64,000 nucleotides of DNA from Leucobacter aridicollis (lineage in GTDB: Bacteria > Actinomycetota > Actinomycetes > Actinomycetales > Microbacteriaceae). Below are positions 55,401 to 64,000 of this stretch, one piece after another; positions within the stretch are counted from its first letter, which is position 1, and each line of letters opens with the position of its first letter. The stretch lies in contig NZ_CP075339.1 in NCBI RefSeq assembly GCF_024399335.1, positions 3,224,001 through 3,288,000 on the forward strand, written 5' to 3'. A program made the translations under genes and the position numbers. The notes beneath the pieces are model-generated. The model saw nothing but the letters and a program-made list of their open reading frames with translations. It was not told where the DNA came from and ran no database searches.

Positions 55401-56810
55401 ATGAGTGTCTGTGATATCCCCGTCATCGCCAATGTGTGCGACGCGGTCGGTGAAGGCGCCGCAACGCTGGTGTCTGCCCCATTCGACTGGCTGGCCGCGA
55501 CGATGGGGCAAGCCGCCGGATGGCTCATCGCAGCCATGTGGACCATCTTCGACAGCACCACCCTCGTCGACGTCCAGTCGCAGGGCTACCTCGACGTCTA
55601 CAACCTGCTCTTCGGTATCGGTGTCTTCATTGTGCTGCTCTTTTTCTGCTTCCAACTCATCCTGGGCCTGATCCGGCGCGAACCTGCTGCGCTCTCACGC
55701 GCGGCGCTCGGGGCAGCAAAGGCCGTGCTTGGTTCGTTCGTCGTCATCACGCTGACGGCAACGGCGCTGGAGATCGTCGACCAGCTCTCCATCGGCATCG
55801 TCCAAGCCGCGGGAGAAACAACCGAAACGATGGGCGATAAGATCGCGCTCCTCACGGCAGGCCTCACCACGATCAATATCGCTGCGCCCGGCGTCGGAGC
55901 GATCATCACGATCTTCCTCGCTGGGCTCATGATCTGCGCGGTCGCGATTGTCTGGTTCTCACTCATCATTCGCAAAGCTCTGCTGCTCGTGGCAATTGTG
56001 CTTGCGCCGATCGCCTTCGCGGGCGCTGCATGGGATGTCACTCGCGGATGGATCGGCAAATGGGTGGCGTTCGTCGTCGCCCTGATCGTGTCCAAGCTCG
56101 TGCTGGTCGTCGTGTTCCTCGTCGCCATCACTCAGGTCTCGACACCGATCGAAGCTGACCTCGCCTCCGTGACCGAACCGATCTCGGGCATTGTGCTGCT
56201 GTTCATCGCCGCGTTCGCGCCCTACATGGTTTACCGATTCATTTCGTTCTTGGGTTTCGATCTCTACCAGGCGATGGGAAGCGAGCAGGAAGCGAAGAAC
56301 GCCGTCAACCGGCCCGTTCCTGTTCCGTCGAAGCCGCAAGGCGACGGCGTGAAGAAGGTCCTTGATGGCGGTTCCGGGGGTGGTTCCGGCGGTAGTTCCG
56401 GCGCAACTCCCGCATCGAGCGGTGCGGGAGGCGCAACGGCCCCAGCGGGAGCGAGTACCAGCAGGGCAGCCGCCGGTGCCAAGGCGGGAACCGGCGCGAG
56501 CGGAAGTGCTGGAGCCAGCGCTGGAGCCGGAGCGGGCGCTGGTGCTGGAGCTGCCGCGGCGGCCGGGCCTGCAGCAGCCGTGATCATCGGAGCCGAAGTT
56601 GTCAAGGGCGCAGCGACCGCCGGGCCGAAGCTCGGGCAGGCGATCGGCGGCACCGCCGAAACAGCGATGACCGGCGCAGGTGAAATCGGGGCTGCCCCGT
56701 CTGCGACGCCGACTGCAACAGCGGCTCCCTCTGTGCCGCAACCGCCAGCACCACGATCAGACCCCGCACCGCCCAGCACCCCGCGGCCCCGGCCAAACGG
56801 CAAGGAGTGA
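55401..56810 (+). CDS. VirB6/TrbL-like polytopic transfer protein
   Basis: The 469-residue protein has about seven membrane helices in residues 30-300 and a long cytoplasmic or exported tail (about 310-469) made of Gly, Ala, Ser and Pro in low-complexity runs. The position after the pilin-like genes and the topology fit the inner-membrane channel component VirB6/TrbL. The tail is written with repeated GCTGGAGCC-like units and could vary in length between strains. Confidence 0.75.
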   Translation: MSVCDIPVIANVCDAVGEGAATLVSAPFDWLAATMGQAAGWLIAAMWTIFDSTTLVDVQSQGYLDVYNLLFGIGVFIVLLFFCFQLILGLIRREPAALSRAALGAAKAVLGSFVVITLTATALEIVDQLSIGIVQAAGETTETMGDKIALLTAGLTTINIAAPGVGAIITIFLAGLMICAVAIVWFSLIIRKALLLVAIVLAPIAFAGAAWDVTRGWIGKWVAFVVALIVSKLVLVVVFLVAITQVSTPIEADLASVTEPISGIVLLFIAAFAPYMVYRFISFLGFDLYQAMGSEQEAKNAVNRPVPVPSKPQGDGVKKVLDGGSGGGSGGSSGATPASSGAGGATAPAGASTSRAAAGAKAGTGASGSAGASAGAGAGAGAGAAAAAGPAAAVIIGAEVVKGAATAGPKLGQAIGGTAETAMTGAGEIGAAPSATPTATAAPSVPQPPAPRSDPAPPSTPRPRPNGKE

Positions 56811-56816
56811 CCGATC

Positions 56817-58283
56817 ATGCCGAAGAATCACGACGTTCCACGCGCCGGTGACCTCGTCCCGGTGAAGTTTTCGCGACTGACCCGCCGAGGGGTCCTGCTC
56901 GGGCTGTCGCTGTCGCAACTTGTCGCTCTCGGCCTCGGGGTCGGCACGCTCGTGTGGGCGTTCTACGCTGGCGGCGGGATTCTCATCGCGTTCTCCGCAC
57001 CCGTGTGGCTTGCCGCGGCGGCCGTGGTGTGGATCCGGATCGCGGGGCGCGCGGTCGTCGAGTGGATCCCCGTAGTCATCTGGTGGATATGGAAGACCAC
57101 TGGCGGGCAACTTCTCTACCGTCGACGAGTTGTGAAACCTCGGCCCGCGGGGACTCTCGCGCTTCCCGGCGACATGGCGCGGCTCCGCGAGTACGACGAC
57201 CCCGCCACCGGCGCAGGAATGGTGCATGATCCGACCGCTGAAACGCTCACGGCGATCGTTGCCGTCTCGCATCCCGCATTCGTGCTCCTCGACCCCGGCG
57301 AACAGGAACGCCGAGTCAGCTCGTGGAGCCGGGTGCTCGCAACCGTCTGCCGCTCAGGACGCATCTCGATGCTCCAGGTGCTGGAACGCACGCTGCCCGA
57401 CTCTGGGACAGGGCTTGCCGAATGGTGGGCATCACACGGCAACGCCGACGCCTCCTGGGCCTCGACCACGTATGCCGAGCTGATCGACCGCGCCGGGCCC
57501 GCCGGAGAACGTCACGCGACCACGCTGTCTCTCTCCCTCGACATGCGTGCGGCATCCCGCCAGATCCGCACAGCCGGTGGTGGCATTCGTGGCGCGGCAG
57601 CTGTGCTGCGTCAAGAAATGTCGACGCTGATTGCCGCGTTGCGGTCAGCCGATCTCTCGCCGTCATCCTGGTTGACGTGTGGCGAGATCGCGGTCATTCT
57701 CCGATCGGCGTACGACCCGGCCGTCGCGGCGACGCTTGAACGCCACGGTGAACTTGGTCAGTCGCTCGCCACTGCAGGACCCGTGGCCGTTAACGAGTCC
57801 TGGTCGAGGCTGCGCACCGACTCGGCCTTCCACGCAGTGCTGTGGATCTCGGAATGGCCAAGGTCGATGGTGTACCCCGGGTTTCTCGCGCCGCTGCTGC
57901 TCTCAACCGGGATCCAGCGATCGTTCTCGCTTCTGTGCACCCCAATGCGCTCCGATCAGGCGGCGCGCGACATCCGTAAGAAGAAGACCGAGTACATCTC
58001 GGACGCTGCCCAGCGTCAGCGGATCGGCCAGATCGAGGATGCATCGCAGACGGCAGAGTTTCACGACGTGCTCCAGCAAGAGGCCGACCTCACTGCCGGG
58101 CACGGAGTACTCCGCTACACGGGTCTCGTCTCTGTCTCAGCACGTACCGCAGACGACCTCGACGCCGCAGTCGCCGCCATCGAGCAAGCCGCCATCCAAG
58201 CCTCCTGCGAGACGCGACTCCTCGTCGGCCAGCAGGCACAGGCATTCACCGCCGCCGCGCTGCCTCTGTGCCGGGTGGTGTGA
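56817..58283 (+). CDS. SCO6880-family transfer protein
   Basis: The 488-residue protein has two membrane helices near residues 28-75 followed by a soluble domain that resembles the N-terminal part of VirB4 proteins (FVLLDPGEQERRVSSWSRVL; then LRQEMSTLIAALRSADLSP). In actinobacterial systems SCO6880-type proteins precede a separate ATPase gene, as here, and together probably replace a PrgI-VirB4 pair. The exporter gene at 58609 now separates it from its partner. Confidence 0.8.
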   Translation: MPKNHDVPRAGDLVPVKFSRLTRRGVLLGLSLSQLVALGLGVGTLVWAFYAGGGILIAFSAPVWLAAAAVVWIRIAGRAVVEWIPVVIWWIWKTTGGQLLYRRRVVKPRPAGTLALPGDMARLREYDDPATGAGMVHDPTAETLTAIVAVSHPAFVLLDPGEQERRVSSWSRVLATVCRSGRISMLQVLERTLPDSGTGLAEWWASHGNADASWASTTYAELIDRAGPAGERHATTLSLSLDMRAASRQIRTAGGGIRGAAAVLRQEMSTLIAALRSADLSPSSWLTCGEIAVILRSAYDPAVAATLERHGELGQSLATAGPVAVNESWSRLRTDSAFHAVLWISEWPRSMVYPGFLAPLLLSTGIQRSFSLLCTPMRSDQAARDIRKKKTEYISDAAQRQRIGQIEDASQTAEFHDVLQQEADLTAGHGVLRYTGLVSVSARTADDLDAAVAAIEQAAIQASCETRLLVGQQAQAFTAAALPLCRVV

Positions 58284-58453
58284 GCAGGACCTCGAAGTCG
58301 CAGCTCATGGATGCGGTTCGATAGTTGATCGTCATGACCGCCAGTCGGAAGGATTACTCCTGGCCGCACGTTTCGGGCAACCTCGGCGTCATGTAGCCGC
58401 GGTCATATGGTATTCGCCTGAGTACTGGATCAACACCTGATATCTTAGGGTGC

Positions 58454-58507
58454 ATGTCTGGCGCTTCTGCCGCGGCCGCCGCCGCTGTTACGAGGACGCT
58501 CCGCTAG
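58454..58507 (+). CDS. Alanine-rich leader peptide of the MFS exporter (MSGASAAAAAAVTRTLR)
   Basis: A 17-codon frame from ATG 58454 to TAG 58505 is followed by hairpins and a T-run before the exporter start at 58609. Chloramphenicol-type inhibitors are known to stall ribosomes when alanine, serine or threonine is the penultimate residue, so the alanine tract is a plausible drug sensor. It resembles the cmx leader found here. Confidence 0.6.
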   Translation: MSGASAAAAAAVTRTLR

Positions 58508-58571
58508 CGGCGGGGCGATCTACCCTCTGACGTTTCCGTCGCTTCGTAGTTAGTCCGGAGCGGTGTTTTTT
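58497..58571 (+). terminator. Probable transcription attenuator before the MFS exporter
   Basis: CGCTCCG (58497-58503), at the end of the leader frame, can pair with CGGAGCG (58556-58562), which is followed by GTG and six T's (58566-58571). The palindrome CCGCTAGCGG (58501-58510) offers a competing fold. A ribosome stalled in the leader would decide between them. Confidence 0.5.
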
Positions 58572-58608
58572 GCTGCCCGGAGTTCATCTTTCGAACAACG
58601 GAGCATTC

Positions 58609-60015
58609 GTGTCCTTTCGCATTTCCTTGCACCGGGATAGATCATCGGTGCGTGCATGGCTTGTCCTTGTCTGTCTATCCCTCCTGCAGTTCTTCATCGC
58701 CGTCGACGTCACCGTCGTGAACGTCGCACTGCCTTCCATCGGCGCCGAGTTCGGCGCATCAGAGAGTCAACTGACCTGGGTTGTGGTCGCCTACACGATC
58801 ACGGGAGGTGGCCTACTCATGCTGGGTGGGCGCCTCGGCGACGTGTTCGGCAGGAGACGCGTGCTCCTGACCGGCACCGCGATCTTCGGCGCGGCATCCT
58901 TGCTGGCTGGGATCGCATGGTCATTCCCGATTCTCGTCGCCGCTCGATTGCTGCAGGGGGTCGGTGAAGCGCTTGCGCTCCCCGCAGCGATGGCGGCCAT
59001 CGTCATGCTCTTCCCCGAAGGGCGCGGACGATCACGGGCCCTGAGTGTCTGGGCAGCAGTCGCCAGCTGTGGCCTCGTGCTCGGATTCGTGCTCTCCGGG
59101 GTCATCACCGAGTTCTATGGCTGGCGATGGATCTTCCTTGTGGCGATTCCGTTCGTTTTGCTCGTGCTCGTCACAGCGGGCATCCTCCTCCCCGCTGGAA
59201 ACGCGGCGAAGTCCGCTCCGCTCGACCTTCCTGGCGCCATCTTGCTCACCGCGACGCCGCTGCTGTTCGTGTTCGGAATTATCGAAGCAGGCTCGGGTGC
59301 GCATACCGCGACCTGGGTCGCCGCACTTGCTGGCTCGTTTGTCTGCGCCGCATTATTCGTCGTGGTTGAGCGACGTGCAGCGAATCCTTTGGTGCCGATG
59401 ACGTTTTTCCGCAACCAGACGCGAGTCCTCGCGAACGGAGCCACCGCGCTTTTGAGTGCCGCATTGTCAACGTCGTTCCTGCTCTTCACCTTCTACCTGC
59501 AAGAACGTCTGGGGCTCAGCCCGCTGGCGACAGGATTCACGCTCATCCCCTTGGCCGTCTCGCTCGTGATCGCGGCGACGTTCGTGCCCAGGTTGCTCGA
59601 CCGTTGGGGCGCGCGTGCGTGCATCCTCGCTGGCCTCGTGTTCACGGCACTGGCGATGGGCACCATCGCGATCGTCGTGCACATGCATGGACCAGCACCA
59701 GCGATGATTCCCGCGATGATTCTTATTGCCGCAGGCATGGGCTTCGGTCTGGTTGGTCTCCAGTACGCGGCGGTGAGCGGCGTCACCGACCAAGATGCCG
59801 GGATCGCTTCTGGTGTCCAGCGAGCCTCCGATCAATTAGGCGGATCAACCGGCATCGCCCTCTACTTGGGCATCGGTTTTGCGCCCGCGTTCACCGGGGA
59901 TGCGCCGTACCTGGTCAGCAGTGCCCTCGCCGTGATCGGGCTTATCGCCGCAGGAGCGCTCACTTCACGCATCGTGCTTCCGAGCACGCGGGAGCACCGG
60001 GCAATTTCCCAATAG
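58609..60015 (+). CDS. MFS drug exporter, DHA2 (14-helix) group
   Basis: The 468-residue protein has the DHA2 opening DVTVVNVALPSI, motif A GGRLGDVFGRRRVLL, and helix 5 motif C-type ASCGLVLGFVLSG. It pumps a drug with proton exchange; phenicols, macrolides or related compounds are candidates. The GTG at 58609 has GGAG six bases upstream. It is a self-contained unit (own leader, attenuator and 3' hairpin) placed between two transfer genes, so it looks like acquired cargo. Confidence 0.87.
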   Translation: MSFRISLHRDRSSVRAWLVLVCLSLLQFFIAVDVTVVNVALPSIGAEFGASESQLTWVVVAYTITGGGLLMLGGRLGDVFGRRRVLLTGTAIFGAASLLAGIAWSFPILVAARLLQGVGEALALPAAMAAIVMLFPEGRGRSRALSVWAAVASCGLVLGFVLSGVITEFYGWRWIFLVAIPFVLLVLVTAGILLPAGNAAKSAPLDLPGAILLTATPLLFVFGIIEAGSGAHTATWVAALAGSFVCAALFVVVERRAANPLVPMTFFRNQTRVLANGATALLSAALSTSFLLFTFYLQERLGLSPLATGFTLIPLAVSLVIAATFVPRLLDRWGARACILAGLVFTALAMGTIAIVVHMHGPAPAMIPAMILIAAGMGFGLVGLQYAAVSGVTDQDAGIASGVQRASDQLGGSTGIALYLGIGFAPAFTGDAPYLVSSALAVIGLIAAGALTSRIVLPSTREHRAISQ

Positions 60016-60053
60016 GCACTCGACCCTTCCATCTCCGGCTGGCGTCTGGTCGG

Positions 60054-60081
60054 CCTGCTTTGGGTCCGCACTCAAAGCAGG
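60054..60081 (+). terminator. Hairpin after the MFS exporter
   Basis: CCTGCTTTG (60054-60062) pairs with CAAAGCAGG (60073-60081) over nine bases, 38 bp after the exporter stop. There is no T-run, so termination is probable only. Confidence 0.5.
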
Positions 60082-60253
60082 ACGACCCACGCAGTTATCC
60101 CGAGGGCCCGATGCCGTCACACTTCAGTGGCAATCGGCTTGCGAGATCGCTCTGACCTTACGGTCACTGCCGGTTTCAAGTGATCGTGACCGGTACCTGG
60201 GATGCGCACCTGATGGTCATCAATGCCGCCATCGAAAGTCAAAAGGATTCCCA

Positions 60254-61027
60254 ATGCCAACGTTCTACGATCCCGGCGCCGATGCCGGTGAAGCATCCGA
60301 GGCGCTGCGCGGGCTCGCGCATGCATCACGCAACTTCGAGAACCCCCAGGATCTCTATGGCGTGCTCGGCGACCTGCTGTCGGGTGTCCGTTCGCTGAGG
60401 CAGGTGCTCGATCAGCTCGCTACTGCCCACATCAGCAATCGTGCCCGAGCGTTCGACGATCACGGTGACCATGCCGTTGGATCAACAGACGCGCTCGCTG
60501 CCGCCGATCAGCTGCACCAGGCGGCGACATTCATCGACCAAGCCGAGGAGCGACTGAACGCTGCGACATCCGCAGCGAGTCGTGTCTCCTGGCACAACGC
60601 GCCCGCGACAGACATCACCCCGGCAGCTCGGTGGATCAACGTCGTCTTCATACAAGGTGAAGAAGCCGACGAAGTGCTCGACATGATCGACGCCGACGGC
60701 CCTGCTGCCGGGCTCGACCACCTCAAGAACTGGGATTACGGAGACGAGACTACGAACGCGGCGATGGAGAACGGGTATGTCTACGACGTGCCGCCCAGCG
60801 GACCGTTGGATCACGAGCGGCGCGACGGTGACTACCACCTCACCTACAGTCACAGCTTCGACCACGTCGCCCTGTATCGACGCCACACCATCGACGCCGA
60901 AGACGGACTTCCGAACGAGTCGCGCGGCCTCGATGCGCACCCAGTGGCGCCGCGCCAACAGCGGGCATCCTGGTTCGAACCAGCAAACATCACGGCTCTA
61001 AAGCAGCAGCGAGGGTTGGGGCTATGA
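60254..61027 (+). CDS. Hypothetical transfer-operon protein
   Basis: The 257-residue soluble, acidic protein has an N-terminal helical region (SEALRGLAHASRNF; VRSLRQVLDQLATAH) and a C-terminal part rich in D, H and Y. AAAAGGA precedes the ATG at 60254, and the stop overlaps the VirB4-like start (ATGA). I do not recognise the family. It is linked to the ATPase gene rather than to the exporter. Confidence 0.65.
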   Translation: MPTFYDPGADAGEASEALRGLAHASRNFENPQDLYGVLGDLLSGVRSLRQVLDQLATAHISNRARAFDDHGDHAVGSTDALAAADQLHQAATFIDQAEERLNAATSAASRVSWHNAPATDITPAARWINVVFIQGEEADEVLDMIDADGPAAGLDHLKNWDYGDETTNAAMENGYVYDVPPSGPLDHERRDGDYHLTYSHSFDHVALYRRHTIDAEDGLPNESRGLDAHPVAPRQQRASWFEPANITALKQQRGLGL

Positions 61028-62508
61028 ACTGGAATGACGCCGAGCGGCTCCATACGGCTGTCCTCGTTGCTCCAGCTTCCGAGAAGCGTCGAGTGCGCAA
61101 GCAGCGTCAAAAGGCGGCCGCAAAGCTACAGGCCAAGCAGCAGCACTCTGAACGCGAAGAAACTCGCGCGAAATATCTTACCGAGCTGGCTGAGCGTCGG
61201 GGTACGTCGTATATTTCCGCCGCTGGCGAGCCTGGTCCGGCTCAGCTGCGTTCACCAGGCCGGTTCCGTCTGCCCCGACATCAGGACACGTCTGCCACCC
61301 TCGCGGGGGCGTACCCATTCCTCGCGGAGGGCGGACTCGGTTCCGATGGCGTCTTCGTCGGCCAGGATCTGTACTCCGGTGGTTCCTTCGTCTACGACCC
61401 GTGGGTGCTGTACGCCCGTGGCATCATCACCGCTCCGAACCTCGTGCTCGCGGGCATCGTAGGCTCCGGGAAGTCCAGCCTTGCAAAGAGCCTCTACACA
61501 CGGTCCCTCCCATTCGGGCGCCGCGTCTACGTGCCAGGTGACCCGAAGGGCGAACACACGGCCGTCGCCGAAGCCGTCGGCGGGCGTGCAATCGTGCTCG
61601 GGCACGGGCTTGCCGCACGGCTCAACCCTCTCGACGAGGGTTACCGCCCCTCTGGCATGAGCGACGAGAGCTGGGCGTCCACCGTCGCGTCTCGGCGCCG
61701 CGACCTGATCGGCGCACTCGCTGAGACGGTACTGACGCGACCCCTCACCCCGCTGGAGCACACGGCGATCGACACCGCGCTTACCGAGGTCGTGCGCAGC
61801 AACGACGTACCGATCCTTCCGATGGTCGTCGAACACATCCTCGCCCCCACCCCGCACGCAGACCCTGACGGCAGACTCGCCGAAGACGGGCGGCTCGTCG
61901 GGCATGCACTCCGAAGGCTTGTTGCGGGAGATCTCGCCGGGCTATTCGACGGCCCGTCAACCGTGACCTTCGATCCGACGCTACCGATGATCTCGCTCGA
62001 CCTTTCACGGGTGACCGAGAACTCCACGCTGATCTCGGTGCTCATGACCTGCTCCTCTGCGTGGATGGAGTCTGCACTGCTCGATCCCAACGGCGGCCAA
62101 CGCTGGTGCATCTACGACGAGGCCTGGCGGCTCATGTCCCACCCCGCACTGCTGCGACGGATGGACGCTCACTGGCGACTCGCACGTCACTACGGGATCG
62201 CGAACATGCTGATCTTCCACAAGCTCACTGACCTGGAGAACGTCGGTGACCAGGGGTCCGCCATGCGTGCCCTCGCCAACAGTCTGTTGGCCAATGCCGA
62301 GACGAGAATCATCTACCGGCAGGAATCCGACCAGCTCGGCGTCACCGCCGGAGCGCTTGGACTCACCGGTACGGAGCAGAAGCTGCTGCCGGGCCTCGGC
62401 GTGGGACAGGGGCTCTGGCGCATCAAGGATCGCTCGTTCGTCTGCCAGCACCAATTACACCCCGACGAGCTGGCACTCTTCGACACGACAGGTCGGATGG
62501 TGGGCTGA
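61024..62508 (+). CDS. VirB4-like conjugation ATPase
   Basis: The 494-residue protein has Walker A GIVGSGKSSLAKSL near residue 145, a VPGDPKGEHTAVAEAVGG segment, Walker B WCIYDEAWRLM near residue 362 and the C-terminal ANAETRIIYRQ motif, the layout of the VirB4/TraC ATPase half. It powers assembly of the transfer channel together with the SCO6880-type protein. The first 60 residues are basic and coiled. It overlaps the previous gene by 4 bp. Confidence 0.87.
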   Translation: MNWNDAERLHTAVLVAPASEKRRVRKQRQKAAAKLQAKQQHSEREETRAKYLTELAERRGTSYISAAGEPGPAQLRSPGRFRLPRHQDTSATLAGAYPFLAEGGLGSDGVFVGQDLYSGGSFVYDPWVLYARGIITAPNLVLAGIVGSGKSSLAKSLYTRSLPFGRRVYVPGDPKGEHTAVAEAVGGRAIVLGHGLAARLNPLDEGYRPSGMSDESWASTVASRRRDLIGALAETVLTRPLTPLEHTAIDTALTEVVRSNDVPILPMVVEHILAPTPHADPDGRLAEDGRLVGHALRRLVAGDLAGLFDGPSTVTFDPTLPMISLDLSRVTENSTLISVLMTCSSAWMESALLDPNGGQRWCIYDEAWRLMSHPALLRRMDAHWRLARHYGIANMLIFHKLTDLENVGDQGSAMRALANSLLANAETRIIYRQESDQLGVTAGALGLTGTEQKLLPGLGVGQGLWRIKDRSFVCQHQLHPDELALFDTTGRMVG

Positions 62509-63075
62509 GTGCGCGCGGAGGCTCTGACGCACCTTCGCGGTATGAGCAAACGCAACACCAGAGATTCGTCGCCAGAGTCCTCCGTCAACCTTCCGATCGC
62601 CAGCATCCACGTCGATGAACGCGGTGCGATGCGCGTCTCCCTCGATGGCAGAGAGTTCCCGCCTACGGGTCCGGCGTCCGAGTGGGATAGGGCTCGTTTC
62701 GGTGAACTGCTCGACGCACTTTCCGCGCACCGCACGCGAACAGTTCGTGTCGAGGTGCGGGAGTACGACGGCTCCGTGTTCACCGACATTGTCCACGCCA
62801 CGCGGCGCGAGCGCATGGCAGCAGAGCCTCCGGTACCCGATGCCACGCGGCGAGCGCGCCATCGGCCAACACATGAGCTGATCGAGGTTCGTGGTGCCGG
62901 TTTCATTCCCGGCGAAGACGTGACGGTCGCGCTCTCGGTCTCGAGCGCGGAAGGTGCCGCTGACGGCACAGCTCGTGCAGCTATCGATCTCAGTCAGGTT
63001 GCGGATGAGAACGCAGAGTTCCTGCTGATCGGGCGCGTATCTGGCGTCATCGTCGCTGAGCGGTTGCCAGCATGA
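62509..63075 (+). CDS. Hypothetical transfer-operon protein
   Basis: The 188-residue protein starts at a GTG immediately after the VirB4-like stop; an internal ATG at 62542 is an alternative. It has two soluble beta-rich segments (PIASIHVDERGAMRVSLDG; ELIEVRGAGFIPGEDVTVAL) joined by a basic linker. The stop overlaps the T4CP start. Function unknown. Confidence 0.65.
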   Translation: MRAEALTHLRGMSKRNTRDSSPESSVNLPIASIHVDERGAMRVSLDGREFPPTGPASEWDRARFGELLDALSAHRTRTVRVEVREYDGSVFTDIVHATRRERMAAEPPVPDATRRARHRPTHELIEVRGAGFIPGEDVTVALSVSSAEGAADGTARAAIDLSQVADENAEFLLIGRVSGVIVAERLPA

Positions 63076-64000
63076 CCAGCGCCCAGTCTCATAGCCGCGG
63101 TCTTGGGGATGAGCTGACCAACGCCCTCATAATTGGCCTCTTCGCACTTTTCGGTATCGCTGCCGTGCTCCGCGGGGCCGGTTCGATCGCAGCCTTTCTG
63201 ACTGGTGCTGAACGACCGGAGGTCGGTTTCGCCGGTGGCGTCAACGTGATCTTTGCCCCTGCTGATCCCGCCGCTGCTCTCGGGGCACCCGGCCTCAATA
63301 CAGCTGTCTACTGGGTCGTAGCATCCCTTCTTCTCGGTTTGCTCACCACCGCGATTGTGTGGGTCTGGGCTCGGATACGACGCCATACTCGGGCCGTCAC
63401 TTCCGACCCCCGCAAGCTTCAAGGGACCGCGAGCGGGCACGACGTCGCATCCAGCGCCTCCTCGAAGGCGCTCCTTCGTCGTGCTGCGACGCTGCGTCCT
63501 TCGCTTGAGCACCCGAAGCCGGAGGATGTGGGCTTCTTGCTTGGTCGCTCGCACGGCAAGCAGATCTGGGCGAGCGTCGAAGATTCGATCCTGTTGATCG
63601 GTCCGCCGCGCTCAGGTAAGGGGCTGCATATCGTGATCCCGGCGATCCTTGACGCGCCAGGCGCAGTCGTCACAACGTCCACTCGGCCCGACAACCTTAC
63701 GGTGACGCTCAAGGCACGAGAGCGACTTGGCCCTGTCGCGGTCTTCGACCCACAGCACCTGGCCGAAGGCGTTCCCGCCGGTCTGCGATGGTCTCCCATC
63801 CGAGGCTGCGAAGATCCGCTCACCGCGATGATTCGGGCGACTGGTCTCGCAGCGGCCACCGAACTCTCGTCCGGTGGCGTCGAAGGCGGCGGCTTCTGGG
63901 AGGGCAAGACCCGAGTCGCGCTGCAAGCGCTCCTCCACGCTGCGGCGCTCGATAACAGAACTCCGGCGGAACTCTTCCGCTGGACACTCGACCCTGCGGT
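63072..64000 (+). CDS. Type IV coupling protein (TraD/VirD4-like), 3' end beyond the window
   Basis: The first 309 residues are visible: two membrane helices (about residues 18-45 and 78-102), then the ATPase domain with Walker A LIGPPRSGKGLHIVIP near residue 184 and the VVTTSTRPDNL segment after it. It docks the relaxase-DNA complex to the channel. The ATG at 63072 overlaps the upstream stop. The frame is open at the last base of the window. Confidence 0.88.
   Translation, partial: MTSAQSHSRGLGDELTNALIIGLFALFGIAAVLRGAGSIAAFLTGAERPEVGFAGGVNVIFAPADPAAALGAPGLNTAVYWVVASLLLGLLTTAIVWVWARIRRHTRAVTSDPRKLQGTASGHDVASSASSKALLRRAATLRPSLEHPKPEDVGFLLGRSHGKQIWASVEDSILLIGPPRSGKGLHIVIPAILDAPGAVVTTSTRPDNLTVTLKARERLGPVAVFDPQHLAEGVPAGLRWSPIRGCEDPLTAMIRATGLAAATELSSGGVEGGGFWEGKTRVALQALLHAAALDNRTPAELFRWTLDPA

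Larger units (their letters stand above)
6839..64000. mobile_element. Integrative conjugative element or integrated plasmid (partial, right end beyond window)
   Basis: A full MobF relaxase (9312-12878) and an almost complete actinobacterial transfer operon (47.8-64 kb: ParB, prim-pol, pilin-like proteins, VirB6-, SCO6880- and VirB4-like proteins, T4CP) bracket a defence operon and a composite transposon. The repressor/ImmA-like protease pair in front of the transfer operon is a control module of ICEs. No integrase, excisionase of certain role, or att repeat is visible here, so the limits are approximate and a plasmid state cannot be excluded. Confidence 0.6.

Noticed and set aside
56341..56580. 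A tandem repeat array in the tail of the VirB6-like gene as a separate element
   Set aside because: The GC-rich repeats encode an ordinary low-complexity Gly/Ala/Ser tail in frame; there is no evidence for another function.

Overview
The window reads as high-GC actinobacterial DNA: G/C-rich third codon positions, GTG starts, purine-rich Shine-Dalgarno sites, and DUF2637, SCO6880-family and MAB_1171c-type genes. A member of the Micrococcales (Microbacteriaceae-like) is the best guess, but this is inference. No tRNA, rRNA or CRISPR array was found.

1-6.6 kb looks like ordinary chromosome: an enolase-superfamily enzyme, an HSL-type esterase, a large FAD/4Fe-4S D-lactate-dehydrogenase-like protein, a divergent FadR-type GntR regulator with a clear operator between the two, and a PEP-mutase/isocitrate-lyase-family protein. 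From about 6.8 kb to the right edge the sequence behaves as one integrative conjugative element (ICE) or integrated plasmid. On the minus strand it carries an OLD-family nuclease, a full MobF relaxase-helicase (traA type) and a long defence operon. In transcription order that operon is a small HTH protein, an unknown protein, a HEPN protein, a PLD-SNF2 helicase, an Eco57I-like adenine methyltransferase, McrB and McrC.

The helicase gene is cut in two by a 19,493-bp composite transposon (22103-41595). Two directly repeated 2,438-bp copies of a Tn5564-like unit (IS481-family transposase plus the chloramphenicol exporter cmx) bound it, and a 6-bp target duplication TCTAGC flanks the whole structure. 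Removing the insert and one TCTAGC restores a single in-frame gene of about 1,122 codons. The insert is a mosaic of plasmid and resistance modules. It holds a truncated HTH gene, a DprA-like gene, IS6100, and a class 1 integron (intI1 stump, PcW promoter, aadA2, dfrA1, qacEdelta1, sul1, orf5). These are followed by IS6100 and ISL3 scraps, an erm gene with a leader peptide, a C-terminally truncated second MobF relaxase, tetR-tetA of the 33/Z type, and several decayed gene ends.

44-64 kb holds the ICE control and transfer region. An XRE repressor and an ImmA-like protease are transcribed leftward, away from a long rightward operon: ArdC antirestriction protein, prim-pol, DUF2637, ParB, a VirB8-like candidate, M23 peptidase, two pilin-like proteins, VirB6-like, SCO6880, VirB4-like ATPase and T4CP (cut by the window end). 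The divergent region carries four copies of a 14-bp operator, with three of them 22 bp apart. A drug exporter with its own leader peptide and attenuator sits inside the transfer operon. Its leader resembles the one found here in front of cmx.
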